Positions 13,901 through 28,900 are shown, numbered from the stretch's first letter. The stretch: DNA of 64,000 bases from Branchiostoma floridae (GCF_000003815.2 NC_049996.1:12806440-12870439), one strand, 5' to 3'. Numbers and translations are program-made. The notes: generated by a model from the sequence alone, not told the origin.

Positions 13901-16900
13901 TTAATCTCTTACTATGAAATCACAACCCTGCAAAATATATGTGTTGTGTAAGTCTACTGTTCTACACAATTGTTCCAACTGCGTAAAGCTTCCTTTCTTT
14001 CCTGGAACTACCTTGAAAGCATACACAACTATTTTGATCTCTCTTTCTCCTCAGAGCACACGTGCTCCCCCCTCTCCTTCCACTGTACCAACGGGGGCTG
14101 TGTCCCTCGCCGCTGGCGCTGTGACAACGATGACGACTGTGGCGATGGTTCGGACGAGGCAAACTGTACCGTTACGTCCTGTAGGAGTGGCCAGTTCACA
14201 TGTGACAACGCTAGGTGTGTCCCAGACTTCTGGCGCTGTGATTCTGACAACGACTGTGGGGATGGTTCTGATGAAAGAGACTGTCGTAAGTGTTTACGCT
14301 TATTGTGTTACTGGTATATGATATTAGAACAAAGTCCTTTCAACACCAGATGGTGTGCATGATAGAATACACTGTAAGTGTAAGTCACTGCTATTGTGTT
14401 TTGTGCATTTAGGAAATCTGTCATTATTTTAGATATATCGAAAACTTGGTTGTGTTACTGGTACTTTGTACATGTATATATGATACTAGAAGAAAGTTCT
14501 TCCCACACAAGAATATCCTGTAAGTGTTAGTCAAAAGTAATATTTTGTGCATTTAGGAAACCTGTCGTTATTTTAAATATATGGCAGATTTGGTTGGAAA
14601 AAAAGGCGATTGGTTGAAAGAATGATGAGACCAACACGTTTTTGCCTTTCCAGAGGGGTTGACTTGTCGTGCTGACCAGTTCACGTGCGACAACGGTCGC
14701 TGCGTGCCACAATCCGCCGTGTGTGATGGCAGCTCCCACTGTTCGGACGACTCAGACGAGAGAGACTGTGTCTTCTCCTGCTCTTATCAGGAGTTTGCCT
14801 GTGCCTCGGGCGACCAGTGCATACCAAACTACGGACGATGTGACGGTCACCAAGACTGTCGAGACAGCTCGGACGAACAGGACTGTCGTGAGTTATCACC
14901 TTGTGCAGATTGTAACAAGCCATGTGATTGGCCATAGTAAACATTGATTGAGTGATGGGCAGTCTAGCAGCCAATCATTTGGACTTAACTTCAAATATTT
15001 TCTTAAATATCAGTAACTGTTACATTACTTCAGAAACTAAATGTAGACCATCATCCTTCAAAACTGCATTTACATTTAGATACTCATATTAAACAGTATA
15101 GCTGATGCAATAGGAATGTACATGTAGGTGAAGCATCTTTTCTGTCCAAATGCATGAATAAAAATTGAAATCAAGCATAGATAATGCTATTTTGTTACAA
15201 AGTTAAGTGCTGCTACTTAGAACTCAGTTATTTGTGATTTGAATTACAGATCTAAGTGTCCATTTACAGATAATGCAGCTCAGGAAATTAATTTTCAAAA
15301 TCTTGTTTCCGTTGTTGCTTTCTAAGTGTCTGATATTCTGTATCTATATAGCCGGTATAACCGCCCTTCGGCGTAACACACCAGCTTTGCAGGAACGCGG
15401 CGCGGCAGCAGCTGGTTATATTACACCGAAGGACCCGTCACACCTAGCTTTTGCACATCTATCTGCAAGCGTTCTTTAAAACTATCCAGAGATGATGCCC
15501 CTACTGTGCTTGGTGATAGCAAATTTCACTATACGATAGTTCTGGGAAAATACGAATTTATTATATATTGTTTTATTCCCAGCTTCCCGTCCCCCGGATG
15601 GTTGCCTTGCCAACGAGTTCCACTGTACGACAGAGCAGGAGTGCATCCCTGCACGCTGGGAGTGTGACGGCCATGCTGACTGTGTGGATGGGTCTGATGA
15701 ACACACTTACTGCCGTAAGCAAAGGATCTCCCTTTTGACTTGGATAGTTTTATGCCTGCACCAATTAGATTTTTTCATACTTTCTGTGAAAAATAATTCT
15801 TGATAGTGGTTAATTTGTGCAGTATGAATGTTCGTCAAGCTATACTTAAAAGTACAGGGCTTTTTACTCAGACTCTATCATAATTTTTGCACCTGTCCAT
15901 ACTTCCACGGAAGACTTTAATCCAAAGAAGTCGTTTGTCTGACTAAAAATTTAAGGCTTTTTCACAAGCTTTGCAGGAACATTGCCTGATAACTTAGGCC
16001 ACAGCAAGTAAATTTTATGGATGACATCCGCGCGCTCATTAATTTTCGCCTGATTTCAGAAAAAAAAACAAGAATTTTTTTCTTCTTTGGAAATGGTCAA
16101 CATGACGAGAAAGTGTCAAAATGGGAAAGTATGTTGTGTTTTAGCCTAATGATTGTACTTGTAGAAGTCACACTAGCGTGGTAGCCATTACTGCAGTTAT
16201 AGAAGTGAAACCAGCTGAATAGCTGTAAAAGTGGAACCACTATGGAAGTCATGAGTGTAGTTGGCAACTTGGTTAGTAATACCAGTCTACCACACTAGTG
16301 TCACTTAAACAACACTAGTTCACTTCTTGAATACAGGAATTAATGATTTGTTGTCAGTGCTACCATGTTTTGTCACTTAAACTCTTGTTACGACGTTTAT
16401 GGTGTCTATTTTGAAAATTTAGCCATCTTGTTTTTTTTTACCCATCTTGTTTTTTTTTCGCCCTATCTCATTATTTTTGCAGTCTGCAGAGGATGTCATC
16501 CATAAAATTTACTTGCTGTGGCCTTAGATTAAACTTGCCATAGTTGGAAATATTTGACAGCAGATGTTCTTAATCCATGTTTCAGATTGAGACTTTGCTA
16601 TTCCTAAAATTGAAACCTTACCGACATAACTTACCCTCATAAGCTTTAAATATAACCGATATAGATTATCCTGCAGACAAAGATGAACTAGTGTTACATG
16701 GGTTTACAGTACTTTGCTGAATAAATTGAAACTAAAACAAATTTCTCCCCTCAGCTCCCTTCACCTGCAGCCAGTACCAGTTCCAATGTGAGACCGTGAA
16801 TCGCTGCATCTCTCGCTGGTGGGTGTGCGATGGCGATAACGACTGTGGAGACATGTCGGACGAACAGGACTGCCCGACGCCGTCCTTCTCGTGCCTGTGG

Positions 16901-19900
16901 GGCCAGTGGCAGTGTGTTGGTGTGGATGAGTGCATTCCCTACGGGCAGGTGTGCGATGGGACAGAGGACTGCTCAAATGGTGCAGATGAGGGACCATGCA
17001 GTAAGTCACCAGGTTCTATTTATATTTAGTAACACTTGGTCTGTGTTTGTAAGTGTACATTTGGCTGTTATTTTTCACTTCTTTCATGGTTTGGAGTCTA
17101 TAAGTGTATTAAGACCTGAGTGTGTCTCAAAAACACCTCAAGATACATATCAATTACACATGTATACATATACACATATATATGACTGTGTTTAATATGC
17201 TTTGTTTTTCTTTAGACACAGATGTCTGCCATGAGGGTAATGGCGGCTGCAGCGACATCTGCGTAGTGACGGTGTTCGGAGCGGACTGTGAGTGTAACGT
17301 GGGCAGGCAGTTGGTGGAGAACAGTACCAAGGTCTGCGAAGGTGAGATGAGTGTGGACAACTCCAGCGAAATGTTTTCTTATATATAGTCGCTGTGTGAA
17401 AATTGGTTGTCCAAAGAGTTTGTGAGCACTACATTGTAACTGACATCTTCAGCAATAATACTGTCTCCATTTGACTGAATAAAGTCAAATATTTGATTAT
17501 CTTGCAACTTTTAGGGATCAGCTTATATGTTTGTCCACAGGTCCAAGCCTTTTCATTATGATGGCAAGAAATATGTGCGATGACCAGATATATCTTCAAA
17601 GAATTGAATGAATGTGAAACTGGACACTTCAGAGAGATTTGCACTATATTTATGTTGAGAAAGACTGTTTCATGTGTGAATCAGTAACTTATTTTCTGTG
17701 TTAAAGACAACATTTCTTGTGTTCATCTATGAAATAAGACATGGCTTGTGGAGACTGGATACTTCTTATGTTGAAGTGTGGATAGAACTGAAGAGAACTT
17801 TGTTTCCCAATTAGATACATTTTGAATGTTGTTTTTACCAGATATCAATGAATGTGACCCCCCTGGACACTGCAGCCAGATGTGTACTAACCTGGAGGGC
17901 TCCTTCAAGTGTGAATGTGACGATGGGTACCAGCTGGAACCCGATCAACGCACCTGTAAGGTCACAGGTGAGTCATGCAAAACCTTCTTTCTTACCTTAA
18001 GTGCACACAACACAGGCAGGCGAAGTTACTGTAAATGCATGTAAGTTCGCGGGGATTTAATTTCGTGGTAGTGTGAAAAATGACTTTTCACAGTGGATTT
18101 AAGTTCGCGGTAACACCATAGACTGCAGATTAATACAATAATGAAAAATTCTCGAGGTGGTTTTAAGTTCGCGGTGAAGTGGTCACCACGAAAACCAAGA
18201 ACATTAATCCACCGTGAACATTTCTGCATTTACAGTATTGTAGATGGCAGCCTAAGGAGACCCTATTGTATAGACCAATCATCTCCATCTCAATTACTAT
18301 GAACAGTTGCAGTTCAACCAATCAGAGTGTGGCAGTTATCATTTTGACCAATGAGAGGATGGCCATCAAATTGTTGACTTTTTATTTTTATTTTGAGGCT
18401 GTATTTGAATAATGTTCTGACAGTTTCATGCAGTGTCGTTAAAATTTTCTGTAATTTCTGGTAGTTTTATGAACTTCAGGACATCACGTCAGCAACTACA
18501 AGCTGTAATCAGTTGCATCTTCCCTAGTGTAGTCTTTCCTGTGGTTTGGCTTAGGATAGTTGGGTTGTAAGCAAGTTAAAATGGGTGAGATTCTCTTCCA
18601 ATCTTTGATGCACTGCTTGCAAAATAGATATCTTACATCCCATGGCAACTGATGGAAATTGTCCCCCACACACTATGGCACGTAAACGATATTGTCTGCA
18701 AGAAATAACATAGACTGGAAATAAAAACAGACAGAAGCTGTGCATCAATACCCAAATGTAATCACATCGTCAGTCTGACATATACATATCCAAATGTAAT
18801 CAAGGTCTACAACTGCAATGTTGCATCGACACCCTTCATATTACATTCAGTATGCATGGAAACTGTCACTCTAGTTCTTAAACATCCGTCTTCTCCTTAC
18901 ACTTGTTTCTGCTGTATAATGATTGATGTGCAGTTTTTTCACTACTGACAGTAGAATTGTGGACAAAATTCAATCCTTTCATGATCAATGCAGAGTTACA
19001 ACTAGAAGTTATTATCACATGAATCATTCTAGAAACTAATTCAACTAATTTTTGCATTTTCTGTGTAAATAGTGTCACTCTAGATGTACACTTAGGCCCA
19101 GGAAAAAGATGTTGTACATTGTATTTCCGATTACCCAACCAATCCTAGCAAAGACCTGCCTTTTTGGATCGGCTGCTGGCAAGGAAAATTTTATCTTCTA
19201 TCTGAGTGATGAAAATGTTGTAGAATCATTTTCCAACATGTTCTACTCATTTCTGTTGCGATAGAAAATTGTGCTTGTGCAATGCGTATTTGGAATGATA
19301 AGAATATGTTGTTGAAAATGCCAATTTCCTAACACATTTTACAGTTACATCTATTGTTTAACTGTTACAGTTTTTGTTCACTTTGAAATATGAAATATGA
19401 AAAAAAATTAAAAACAGAGAATCATTACCTGCAGCCATAATTGTGTCAGAACTGTAATCAGAAGCACAACATTAATTTTCCTAGGTCTTAGCAACAAGAT
19501 GTGCACGAAGCACTTTTAGAGCGTCATTTTTCTTTTAAAAAATTTAACAAAGAAATTAATTACATTTTCAGTTGTAATAGACAAAAGCTTTCTAAGATCT
19601 ACATTTTTTGTGTAGGTAATAGTCTCTCCTGGAATAACATAATGCTGGCAATGCAAAAAAAGCCAAAAGCCAACTCCCTTGACAGAGACGGATGGAGGGC
19701 AGCCATTAGACCAAAATGACTTGGCAATACGTCCTACCTCTGCAAGACAGGGAACAACAGATGCTAAACCGGATAGCAGCAGCAGCAGCAGCAACTTGTT
19801 TGTTGTTTGAGTTTTATCTCAAAACTTTATAGAAGACATACAAATAAATCGTACAAAACATTGTCTCACTACTGTAACAATATCCTCTCACTCAAGCCCA

Positions 19901-22900
19901 AAATATCCAAGTCTAAAGAGCAAAACTCTAAAGGCACACTCACTACATGTCTCTCTCTCTCTATATATATAGATTGTAAAATTACAGAAGAGAGAAATTG
20001 TACAATTAACTTGAGATTTAGTGCCCTGTTTGCTTGAATGAAAATCTGCATATCCAAGAAAAAGAGGAAAAGTTTGGGTAAAGTGCATCTCAATCCACTC
20101 ATATTAACTTGCAGGAAATTTGTTCTGCTTTTCTTGACAAAATAAATGATTCTACAAGTTTGTAATACTCTATAGAACAATATACAATTTTGCTATATCA
20201 CACATATTCACCTTACTATTGTCAATATAAGAAATGTGGTCAGTGGATCATAGCTTGAGTGACGCCTCAGCCTTTTCAACTTCAGTAACATTGACAGGAA
20301 GTCAAACAACCTTTTGCCTATTCATATATTCGTGCTACAATGTAGTAGACCTATTACCCTTTGACTTTAAAACAGACAAACTGCTGTAGACAGTAAACAA
20401 TATAATATATGCATCACTTAGAAGCATAGCATCCAGTCTTGATCTGCTGCAGTACCGTGTCTCTTCTTTTCTTGCCAATTCTTGAAACACATGTTCAAAA
20501 ACTAAGGGCCCTTGGATGCATGTTGACTATTTTATCTCTGATAGTAGATATATGTAACATGACATGTGAACAACGTGTACAGTGCACATCAGTGCATCTC
20601 CATCCTTGAGCTACCGTTTTTTCTTATTGGACCGGTCCGGAAAAAACAGATCTAAAAAAATTTGGTGGGCCGGATGTTGGACCTATTTGAAATTGAACAG
20701 ACTATATGATCAAGCATTCACACGTTTGGGGGATTACCGGTCGAAAAAATAAACGAACAAAGTAGAGTAGAGTCTATAGTCATTTCTACCAAGTTTTACA
20801 GACAATCATATAGAGGCAGTTAGACTTGTAGGATTTCAAACTGCCAGTGGGAGTCGAATACTCCACAAAACAGATTTCTTTGTAGCGAAATGAACCATTG
20901 TTTTGAGTATCACCCCTTCACAAGTTTTCACATACTGAATCAGGTCCAGGTTCAGGTCCGGACCTGGACTGGATCCTCTGGACCTGAACTGGACCTGGAC
21001 CTGAGTTTTCTGTACCGGTACCCACCCCTAGTCCTACATGAACATTCATATGGAACCTTACACTGTCAGATTGAACCTGGTCATCAGCATGCAATTCTTA
21101 GTGCTAATTCTTCGGAGCTGCTTCTGATACTACAACAGGGTTTGGAACTGAAGAGTGTGCTAGTGCTAGGCCTCATGATCCTGACCAGCATTTCTTGTGT
21201 TTTTAACATTTTGCATAGCCTTTTTCTGTCTGTATTTGATAAGGTTTAACATCAGGTAGCCAAGACAGTTGACCAGTACCATGAAGATGATGTACGTGTA
21301 AAAGTTTCCTATCACTGGTCCATTACTGTTCACCCTCCCATCACTGACTGATGCACCTTCAATCTCTGTGGTATTGCTGGTTGGGATGTTAATGTTTTTC
21401 ATGAAAGTTTCCTCTGCAACTTGGGTAACATGTTCGGCAATGGTTGTATGCTGGTGACCACTTACATGTATTTGGGTTATTCTATTTGGCGTAGTGTAAT
21501 CCACACCTTCATCATTATGTCCTCTATTTATGTAATAGGCAGATGTCTTCAATGTTGTTGTTGGAGGTATCGGTGATGGGCACCGTAATGAATGAACAGA
21601 AACACTAAAGAGGGGTAATGAATGAAACCGTGCAGGAGAAGCACAGTAATAGTCAGTGAAGTTGAAAAAGCTGTAAAGGAAGGAGCTTATATTATACTTT
21701 CCGCTGTCGGAAATTTGTGCATGTTTCACCTCATTGATCAGCCATTCCAATTTGCAGTCACAGTGGAAAGGGTTCTGATTGATATAAATCTCTGCTTGGC
21801 GGTTGGGAAGAACAATGTCATTTTGAGCCAAAGATGTGATCTTATTGTTTGACAGATCTAACATCCATAGATCTTTCAATTGGTTCATACAGCTTGTTAA
21901 TTTGACGCTTGTTATCCTGTTGTGTTCCAAGTATATCAAAGTCACTCTTGGCAAGTTACAGAGTGATGACCACGACACATGTTCGATCCAGTTCCTGATA
22001 AGGTCCAATGTGAACAGACTTGTTAGTAGTGGGATGTTTGAGACAGTACGGATTTTGTTGTTGCGGAGAAGCAAACGATAAGTATTGGGTGGGATGTCAC
22101 TAGGGAAGCTATTCAACTCATGGGATGAGCAGTCAATATCTACAAGGTTAATAAATGATGAAATTGACTTACAATCTTTTGGTAAGGGCTCACTTGTGGT
22201 GATTTCAAAACCACAGACAGTAATGATATAAAGCACAAACAGGCTGCTAAAAACTCTCATCTCTACAGAGTTTCAGTCCTCTATACTAGTAATATCTTAG
22301 TCAAAAGTTAGTTACAACTGCTTCTGAATGTAATAGAGACCTTATCAAAATGATCTACAAAAGACTTAAGCTGGAAATGTTCCTATCTGGCATTTTGCCG
22401 TATTCTTGAGAAAAAAAAAAGATTGTCAAAGATGACCTAGCTTTGCTCCCAATGTGGCCTGGTTGTCAGTTCTGCTTGTCTAGTAGGCGCAAGTCTCTCC
22501 TTGTCCGAGGATGTCTCTCTTCTGGGAGTGTCTTCTGTGCAGGAAGCGATTTATATGCATCTTCTACTCTTGAACATGTGACCACATGTTGTACATGTAC
22601 ACCTTGAACATGTGACAGTAGTGTTTATTCAAATGTTTGGGAGACAAATTACATTACAGAGTCACAGCCGTATCTGTTTTTCAAATCGTTCTGGAACTAG
22701 GATATATAATCGCCATTGAGGAATTTACTTTTGACCGTCTAAGGTTGTCTCTATTCTGACTTTGGAAACTGCTGAATTGGCATAATATATTGTAGTTCAG
22801 TATACTGCAGTGGAGCTAGCATTGACAGAAGATACAAAACAGCATCCAAAGAATAATTTCCCCCCCACACACAAGTAGAAGCGTCCTTCATTTTGTAACT

Positions 22901-25900
22901 GATATTCTTTGCCGGTAGTGAGAAAGACATATTGATTGCATAAGACAGCAGTAGCATGTTTAATATCCTATTGGAATTAAGTCTGTACATGTGGAGGATA
23001 TTTCAAACTATACAATATATGTGATCCAGCCAGGTGGGAATACATGACATTGTTGTAGTCTCCACACCAGTGCTCTAGCCAGCCTGAAATGCTATTTCCT
23101 TTATTTTGTGGGGCAAATTTTGCTGGTAGACTCAGCTTGGTCCAATCAATTTTGTCTGTCACAGAGGATGGAATGGGCAAAATTTTTGTCTGTCCCCATT
23201 GTCAAATTTCTGTCAAAAAACAGAAGGACGGATGGTGGCTAGAACCTGCTCCACACTTCATGTTCAAATGGATCGATCTGCCATCTTGGTTCTTCTTGTT
23301 CAAACATGTATTTGTGTCAGACTAATGGACTTGTTGGAGCTGGGTTTTGGAGAGGGTCAGTTTAACCCTCTCCCTGCTGGTATAGCCTTTGCTGCCAAAT
23401 TTGTACTGTTTACAGGGACAGGCAGCAAGAAGGAGGTTAACTCTTTCTATTGCCTTAGTTACAACTAGGGGTGGGTACCAGTACAGAAAATTCAGGTCCA
23501 GGTCTGGTTCAGGTCCAGGGGATCAGGATACCGTACTAGTACCCAGCACTAGTTACAACCCTTTGAAATGGTCATTGGTACTTTTTTCTACAGTGTTAAT
23601 TCACAGGAGCTGCTTCTACTTCATCAGGGTTTGCAACTGGAAAAGTGCCCTGATCCTGACCAGCATTTCTTGTTGCGTTATTAACGCTTTGCAGAGCCAT
23701 TTTCTGTCTGTATTTGGTGAGGTTTAACATCAGGTAGCCAAGACAGTTGACCAGAACCATGATGATGATGTACGTGTAAAAGTTTCCTATCACTGGTCCG
23801 TTACTCTTTACCCTCCCATGACTGACCGATGCACCTTTGGTATGTTCTTGTTTTTCGTGATATTTTCCTCTACATCTTGGGTAACGTGTTGGGTAACGTG
23901 TTGGGTAATGTGTTGGGTAATGTGTTGGGTAATGGTAGTATGCTGGTGACTGCTTTGTTGAGTTGTACCATGTAAACTCTGTTTTGTACTATGTTGCCTG
24001 GCGAGATCAACCTCTTCGTTTCTCCCTCTTTGCATATCTGTGGAAGTTGTCAATGTATGATTTTGTGGACCACAGGCTAACTCTGAGATAGAAATGTTAG
24101 AGAGTGGCTGTGCTCGTAGCTGTTCTGGGGAACTGCACATGAGGTCGTTAAAATTGTTCGGGATGTGAAGGAAGAAGGCGCCACATGTTTCTCCGGGGCA
24201 TCCCGCATTTTGGAGACTACAGGCCTTCAGGCACTTTGCCTTGTTGATAAGCCATAGCAACATACAGTCACAGTGAAAGGGGTTAGATATGAGGAGAACT
24301 CTTGTTCTATGTAGATGAGAAATGTCCAGGTCACTCTCTGCCAAGGTTACAATCTTATTGTGTGACAAACTGAGAAATACTAATTTTGTAAGGTTTCTGA
24401 TACAGGTTCCCAACTCAACACTAGTTATCCTGTTGTGATACAAGTAGATGAAGTACACACTCTTCAAGTTACAGAGTGACGTCCATGACACTTCTTCAAT
24501 AAGGTTCTTGCTGAGATCTAGTTTGACCAGTTTTGGTAGTGGTGGGAAATATGGGACAGTACTGATTCTGTTGCTGTGTAGTTTTAAGCTAGCAGTATTG
24601 TATGGTATGTCACTAGGGAAGCTGGTCAACACATGGGGTGGGCACTCAACTGTTAAACCCATGGATGCTTCTGATAAGGTACAATTTTTTGGTAAGGGCT
24701 CACCTGTGGTGATTTCAACCCTGCAGACAGCAATGATAGAAAGTACAAGCAGGCTGCTCACGAATCTCATTTCTACAGAGTTTCAGTTTTTTATGATAAT
24801 ACTTGGTTGCAAATGCTTCTTATATTTTTTTTTACTTATTAGAGACCTTATCAAAATGATCCTATAAAAGACTAAAGCTGAAAATGTTCCTATCTGGCTT
24901 TTTGCCAGTATTCTTGAAAAAAAACTCAGAGATGACCTAACTTTTTGCCAGTATTCTGGAAAATAATCAGAGATGACCTAGCTTTGCTCCCAATGTGGCC
25001 TGGTTGTCAGTTCTGCTTGTCTAGTAGGCGCAAGTCTCTCCTTGTCCGAGGATGTGTCTCTTCCGCGAGTGTCTTTTGCGCAGGAAGCGATTTATATGGC
25101 ATTTTCTACTCTTGAACAGGTGACCACATGTACATGTACACCTTGAACATGTGACAGTAGTGTTTATTCAAAGGCTTTGGAGACAAATTACATTTCAGAG
25201 TCACAGCTGTATCTGTTTTTTAAAAGTCATTCTGGAAGTTCAAGTTAACCGATCAATATGAATGCCATTGAGGTATTGACATTTGGCAGTCTGAGATTGC
25301 CTCATACATGTATGTACTGACTGGGTACTAGTATTCAAACACTGCTGATATTGTAGTTCCGTACTGTAGTGGAGCTAGCATGCTTTGACAGAAGATACAA
25401 AACAGCATCCTAAGAAATGAGCCTGCCCATACAAACACCAGGTCCTTCATTGTGTAATATTCTCTTCAGGTAGCGAGACATCATAAGCTGTTAGGCTACA
25501 TGTAAACATGTTTGATATCAGAATAGAATCAAGTCTGGGGAGGGAGGAGTCATACAGTGCATGTATATGATCCAGCCTGGTGGAAATACATGGCATTGAT
25601 GTAGTCACCACAGACATTATAGTTTATACATGCAAAGAAAAGTGTTCTAGGCCTCATGATCCTGACCAGAATTTCTCACTCCCTGTTGTTGACATTCTGA
25701 AAAGCCATTTTCTGTCTGTATTTGATAAGGTTTAACATCAGGTAGCCAAGACAGTTGACCAGTACCATGATGATGATGTACGTGTAAAAGTTTCCTATCA
25801 CTGGTCCGTTACTCTTTACCCTCCCATCACTGACCGATGCACCTTTGGTATTGCTGGTTGTTATGTTGATGTTTTTCATGATATTTTCCTCTACATCTTG

Positions 25901-28900
25901 GGTAACGTGTTGGGTAACGTGTTGGGTAATGTGTTGGGTAATGGTAGTATGCTGGTGACTGCTTTGTTGAGTTGTACCATGTAAACTCTGTTTTGTACTG
26001 TATTGCCTGGTGTGACCAACCTCTTCGTTTCTCCCTCTTTGCATATCTGTGGAAGTTGTCAATGTATGATTTTGTGGACCACAGGCTAACCCTGAGATAG
26101 AAATGTTAGAGAGTGGCTGTGCTCGTAGCTGTTCTGGGGAAGTGCACCTGAGCTCGTTAAAATTGTTAGGGATGTGAAGGAAGAAGGCGTCACATGTTTC
26201 TTCGAAGCATCCCGCATTTTCGAGACTACAGGCCTTCAGGCATTTTGCCTTGTTGATAAGCCATAGCAACATACAGTCACAGTGAAAGGGGTTAGCCCTG
26301 AGGTGAACTCGTGCATGTAATTGAGGGATACCCAGGTCACTCTCAGCCAAGGTTGCAATCTTATTGTACGACAAATTCAGAAACACTAATTTTGTAAGGT
26401 TTCTGACACAGGTTCCTAACTCTACAGTGGTTATCCTGTTCTGATATAGGTAGATGAAGTACACACTCTGCAAGTTACAGAGTGACGTCCATGACACTTC
26501 TTCGATAAGGTTTCCACTGAGATCCAGAGAGGACAGATTTGGTAGCGGGGGGAAATACGAGACCTTGCGGATTTTGTTCTTAGACAGTTGCAAGCTGACA
26601 GTTTGGGATGGTATGTTAGTAGGGAATCTAGTCAATCGATATCCTCTGAAAGAACAAAGAACGTCTACTGCATTAGGTTTTGATGTATGTGGACGAATGC
26701 AATCTTTTGGCAAGTCTTCGCTACTGATGCTCACAGCTCCGTTAACAATAATGATACAAAGTATAAGCAAGCTATCTGCAGTTGTCATCTCTACAGGGGT
26801 TCAGTTGTCTCTGGTAAGGTCTTAATTAAATGTACAGATCAGGAGTAATCTAGTCTTGTGTAGAACACAATTTAAAGCTGTGCAAATTACAGTTAAAAGT
26901 TTGCATGCAAAAATTGTGTCATTCTCGTTTGAAACGTGTGCATGTCTAGTGTAAAACTTATACATGTGCAAGAGTGACAGCAGCTCTAGAGATAGCAGAG
27001 TAAGTTTAAGAATTTAGATGAAAACTGTCCTTAATGGCGTTATAGCCACTATTCTTCCGAGTGAGAACTATCAAAAGAGACTTAGCTTTTCCCTAAAGGT
27101 GGTCTTGGGCAGCTGGACACAGGTTTAGGTTTATGAGACTGTCTTCTTCACAACACAGGAGTATGCAACCATTATACATGTATGTGCTCTGTGCGTCAGA
27201 CACAATTAATATACAGCTTCTCACGTTGTCTACACATGTGGATGCACATTGTATAATTCAAAAGCTAGGCCAGATGCCAGGGTCGGACAAGTCCACTAGC
27301 CCTATTGTTCTGGGGAAGTCAAAATGCTGATTGGGCAACCGCATGTCCAACCCCACTTGCACAAGGGGAAAGTAAGATTTTCCATGAGTGAGATTTTGAT
27401 GTACTTTTTACAGTCATGGCATCAAGCATTGGTTTATCTCTTTTTATACATCGTTATACAATCAGTCTATAGCAAATTACAAGAAATTACTAGGAACAAA
27501 AAGAAGTAAAATTAGTGGTCCCAGCATTTTGTCTGGTACAGGTATTTCAAGATGCTAATTTCACCATTACATGTACAAAAGTACAATTGTAAGCAGAAGA
27601 AGTATTTCAAGCCCTTACATTTCTGGTTTCAGATGACAGCCCTCCCTACCTGATAGTGTCCAGCCGGTACTACTTGTACCTTCACAACATCCGTTCTGGA
27701 CAGTACCAGAGGGTCTTGTACGGTCAGCGTTACATCATCGGCACGGACTTTGACAATCAGGAGGGTAGGCTCTACTGGGGAGACTCCACTGCGAAAACAA
27801 TCAGTTCGGCATTCTTCAATGAAACCGACGAGCAAACAGTTAGTATTAAAGGAACCCTTTTTTTTGTGTGTGTTACTGTTTGGAAGAATTGTGAATATCT
27901 TTATTAATTAGTTACAACCTAAATGGCATTTGTATTATATTACCTTGACAATGTTTCGGCAACTCCTCAGTTACATGTTCCTTTTGTACATTGTATGTTT
28001 CATTGAAAGTGTGTTAAATCTAGTTCATTGTAAATCTTAACTTAACCTGGGTGTCATCTGAGTTACATGAAGTTGACTCCTATATACTCGCTTCCTCAAT
28101 GTTTTGAAGGATGGAGTATGAGAAAAATAGGATGGCACACAGGCTACTTTTTTTAGCCTCTATGCCACATTTGTTGTCTCACAATGCTCCATAACACTTT
28201 GTGATTTTCCAAAGTTTTAAGAGGGAGGGAAATATTCTGCATTTTTGTACAAATGTTGGGCCTTCAATAAGTTGGTTCACAGTTTGAGAGCTAAGCATGA
28301 GTGAGGTTAAAGGTGAAGACCCCTAACTTGTAAACACTTCTTGTATAGACCATGCCTGAGGTCTGGACATTTGTCTTTACGTGTCAAGGGCCTTCAACTT
28401 TGACATACAGTCATGTATTATCCTCACTGCTTCACAGTTGAAACTGTACGTGTGTGTAATGGCTTACTGTTAATTTTCTCTATAGATCATTAGCAGTGGC
28501 CTGCAGGTGCCAGAAGGTGTGGTGGTTGACTGGGTGGGGAGAAACCTGTACTGGGCCGACTACGGGCTGCAGACTATCGAAGTCTCTGACCTGGCTGGTA
28601 CCAACCGTGCCGTGCTGTTCAACCAGAATGTCACCTACCCGCGGGGCTTGGTGATAGACCCACGTGACAGGTGAGTAGTGTTTAGTAATAGTACCCTTAA
28701 ATACCCATCAACATTGATAACGGTACATATAAGTCTTTGCTAACATTTCTGGCAAAGTGTTGAACACATGGTGCTGCCAGTGGGCTAGCCCCTTGCTGTT
28801 GTATCAGTGGCCTGAAGGCTGAGTAGATGGCAAAGGCCTTGAAAAGTTGTACAACTCTATACACCTATGACTTAATATCTTTGACCATGTTTTGTCCAGT

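Noticed and set aside
20890-21249. 119-codon plus-strand ORF near LRR copy 1
   Set aside because: Overlaps the palindromic repeat and the antisense of the LRR tail.
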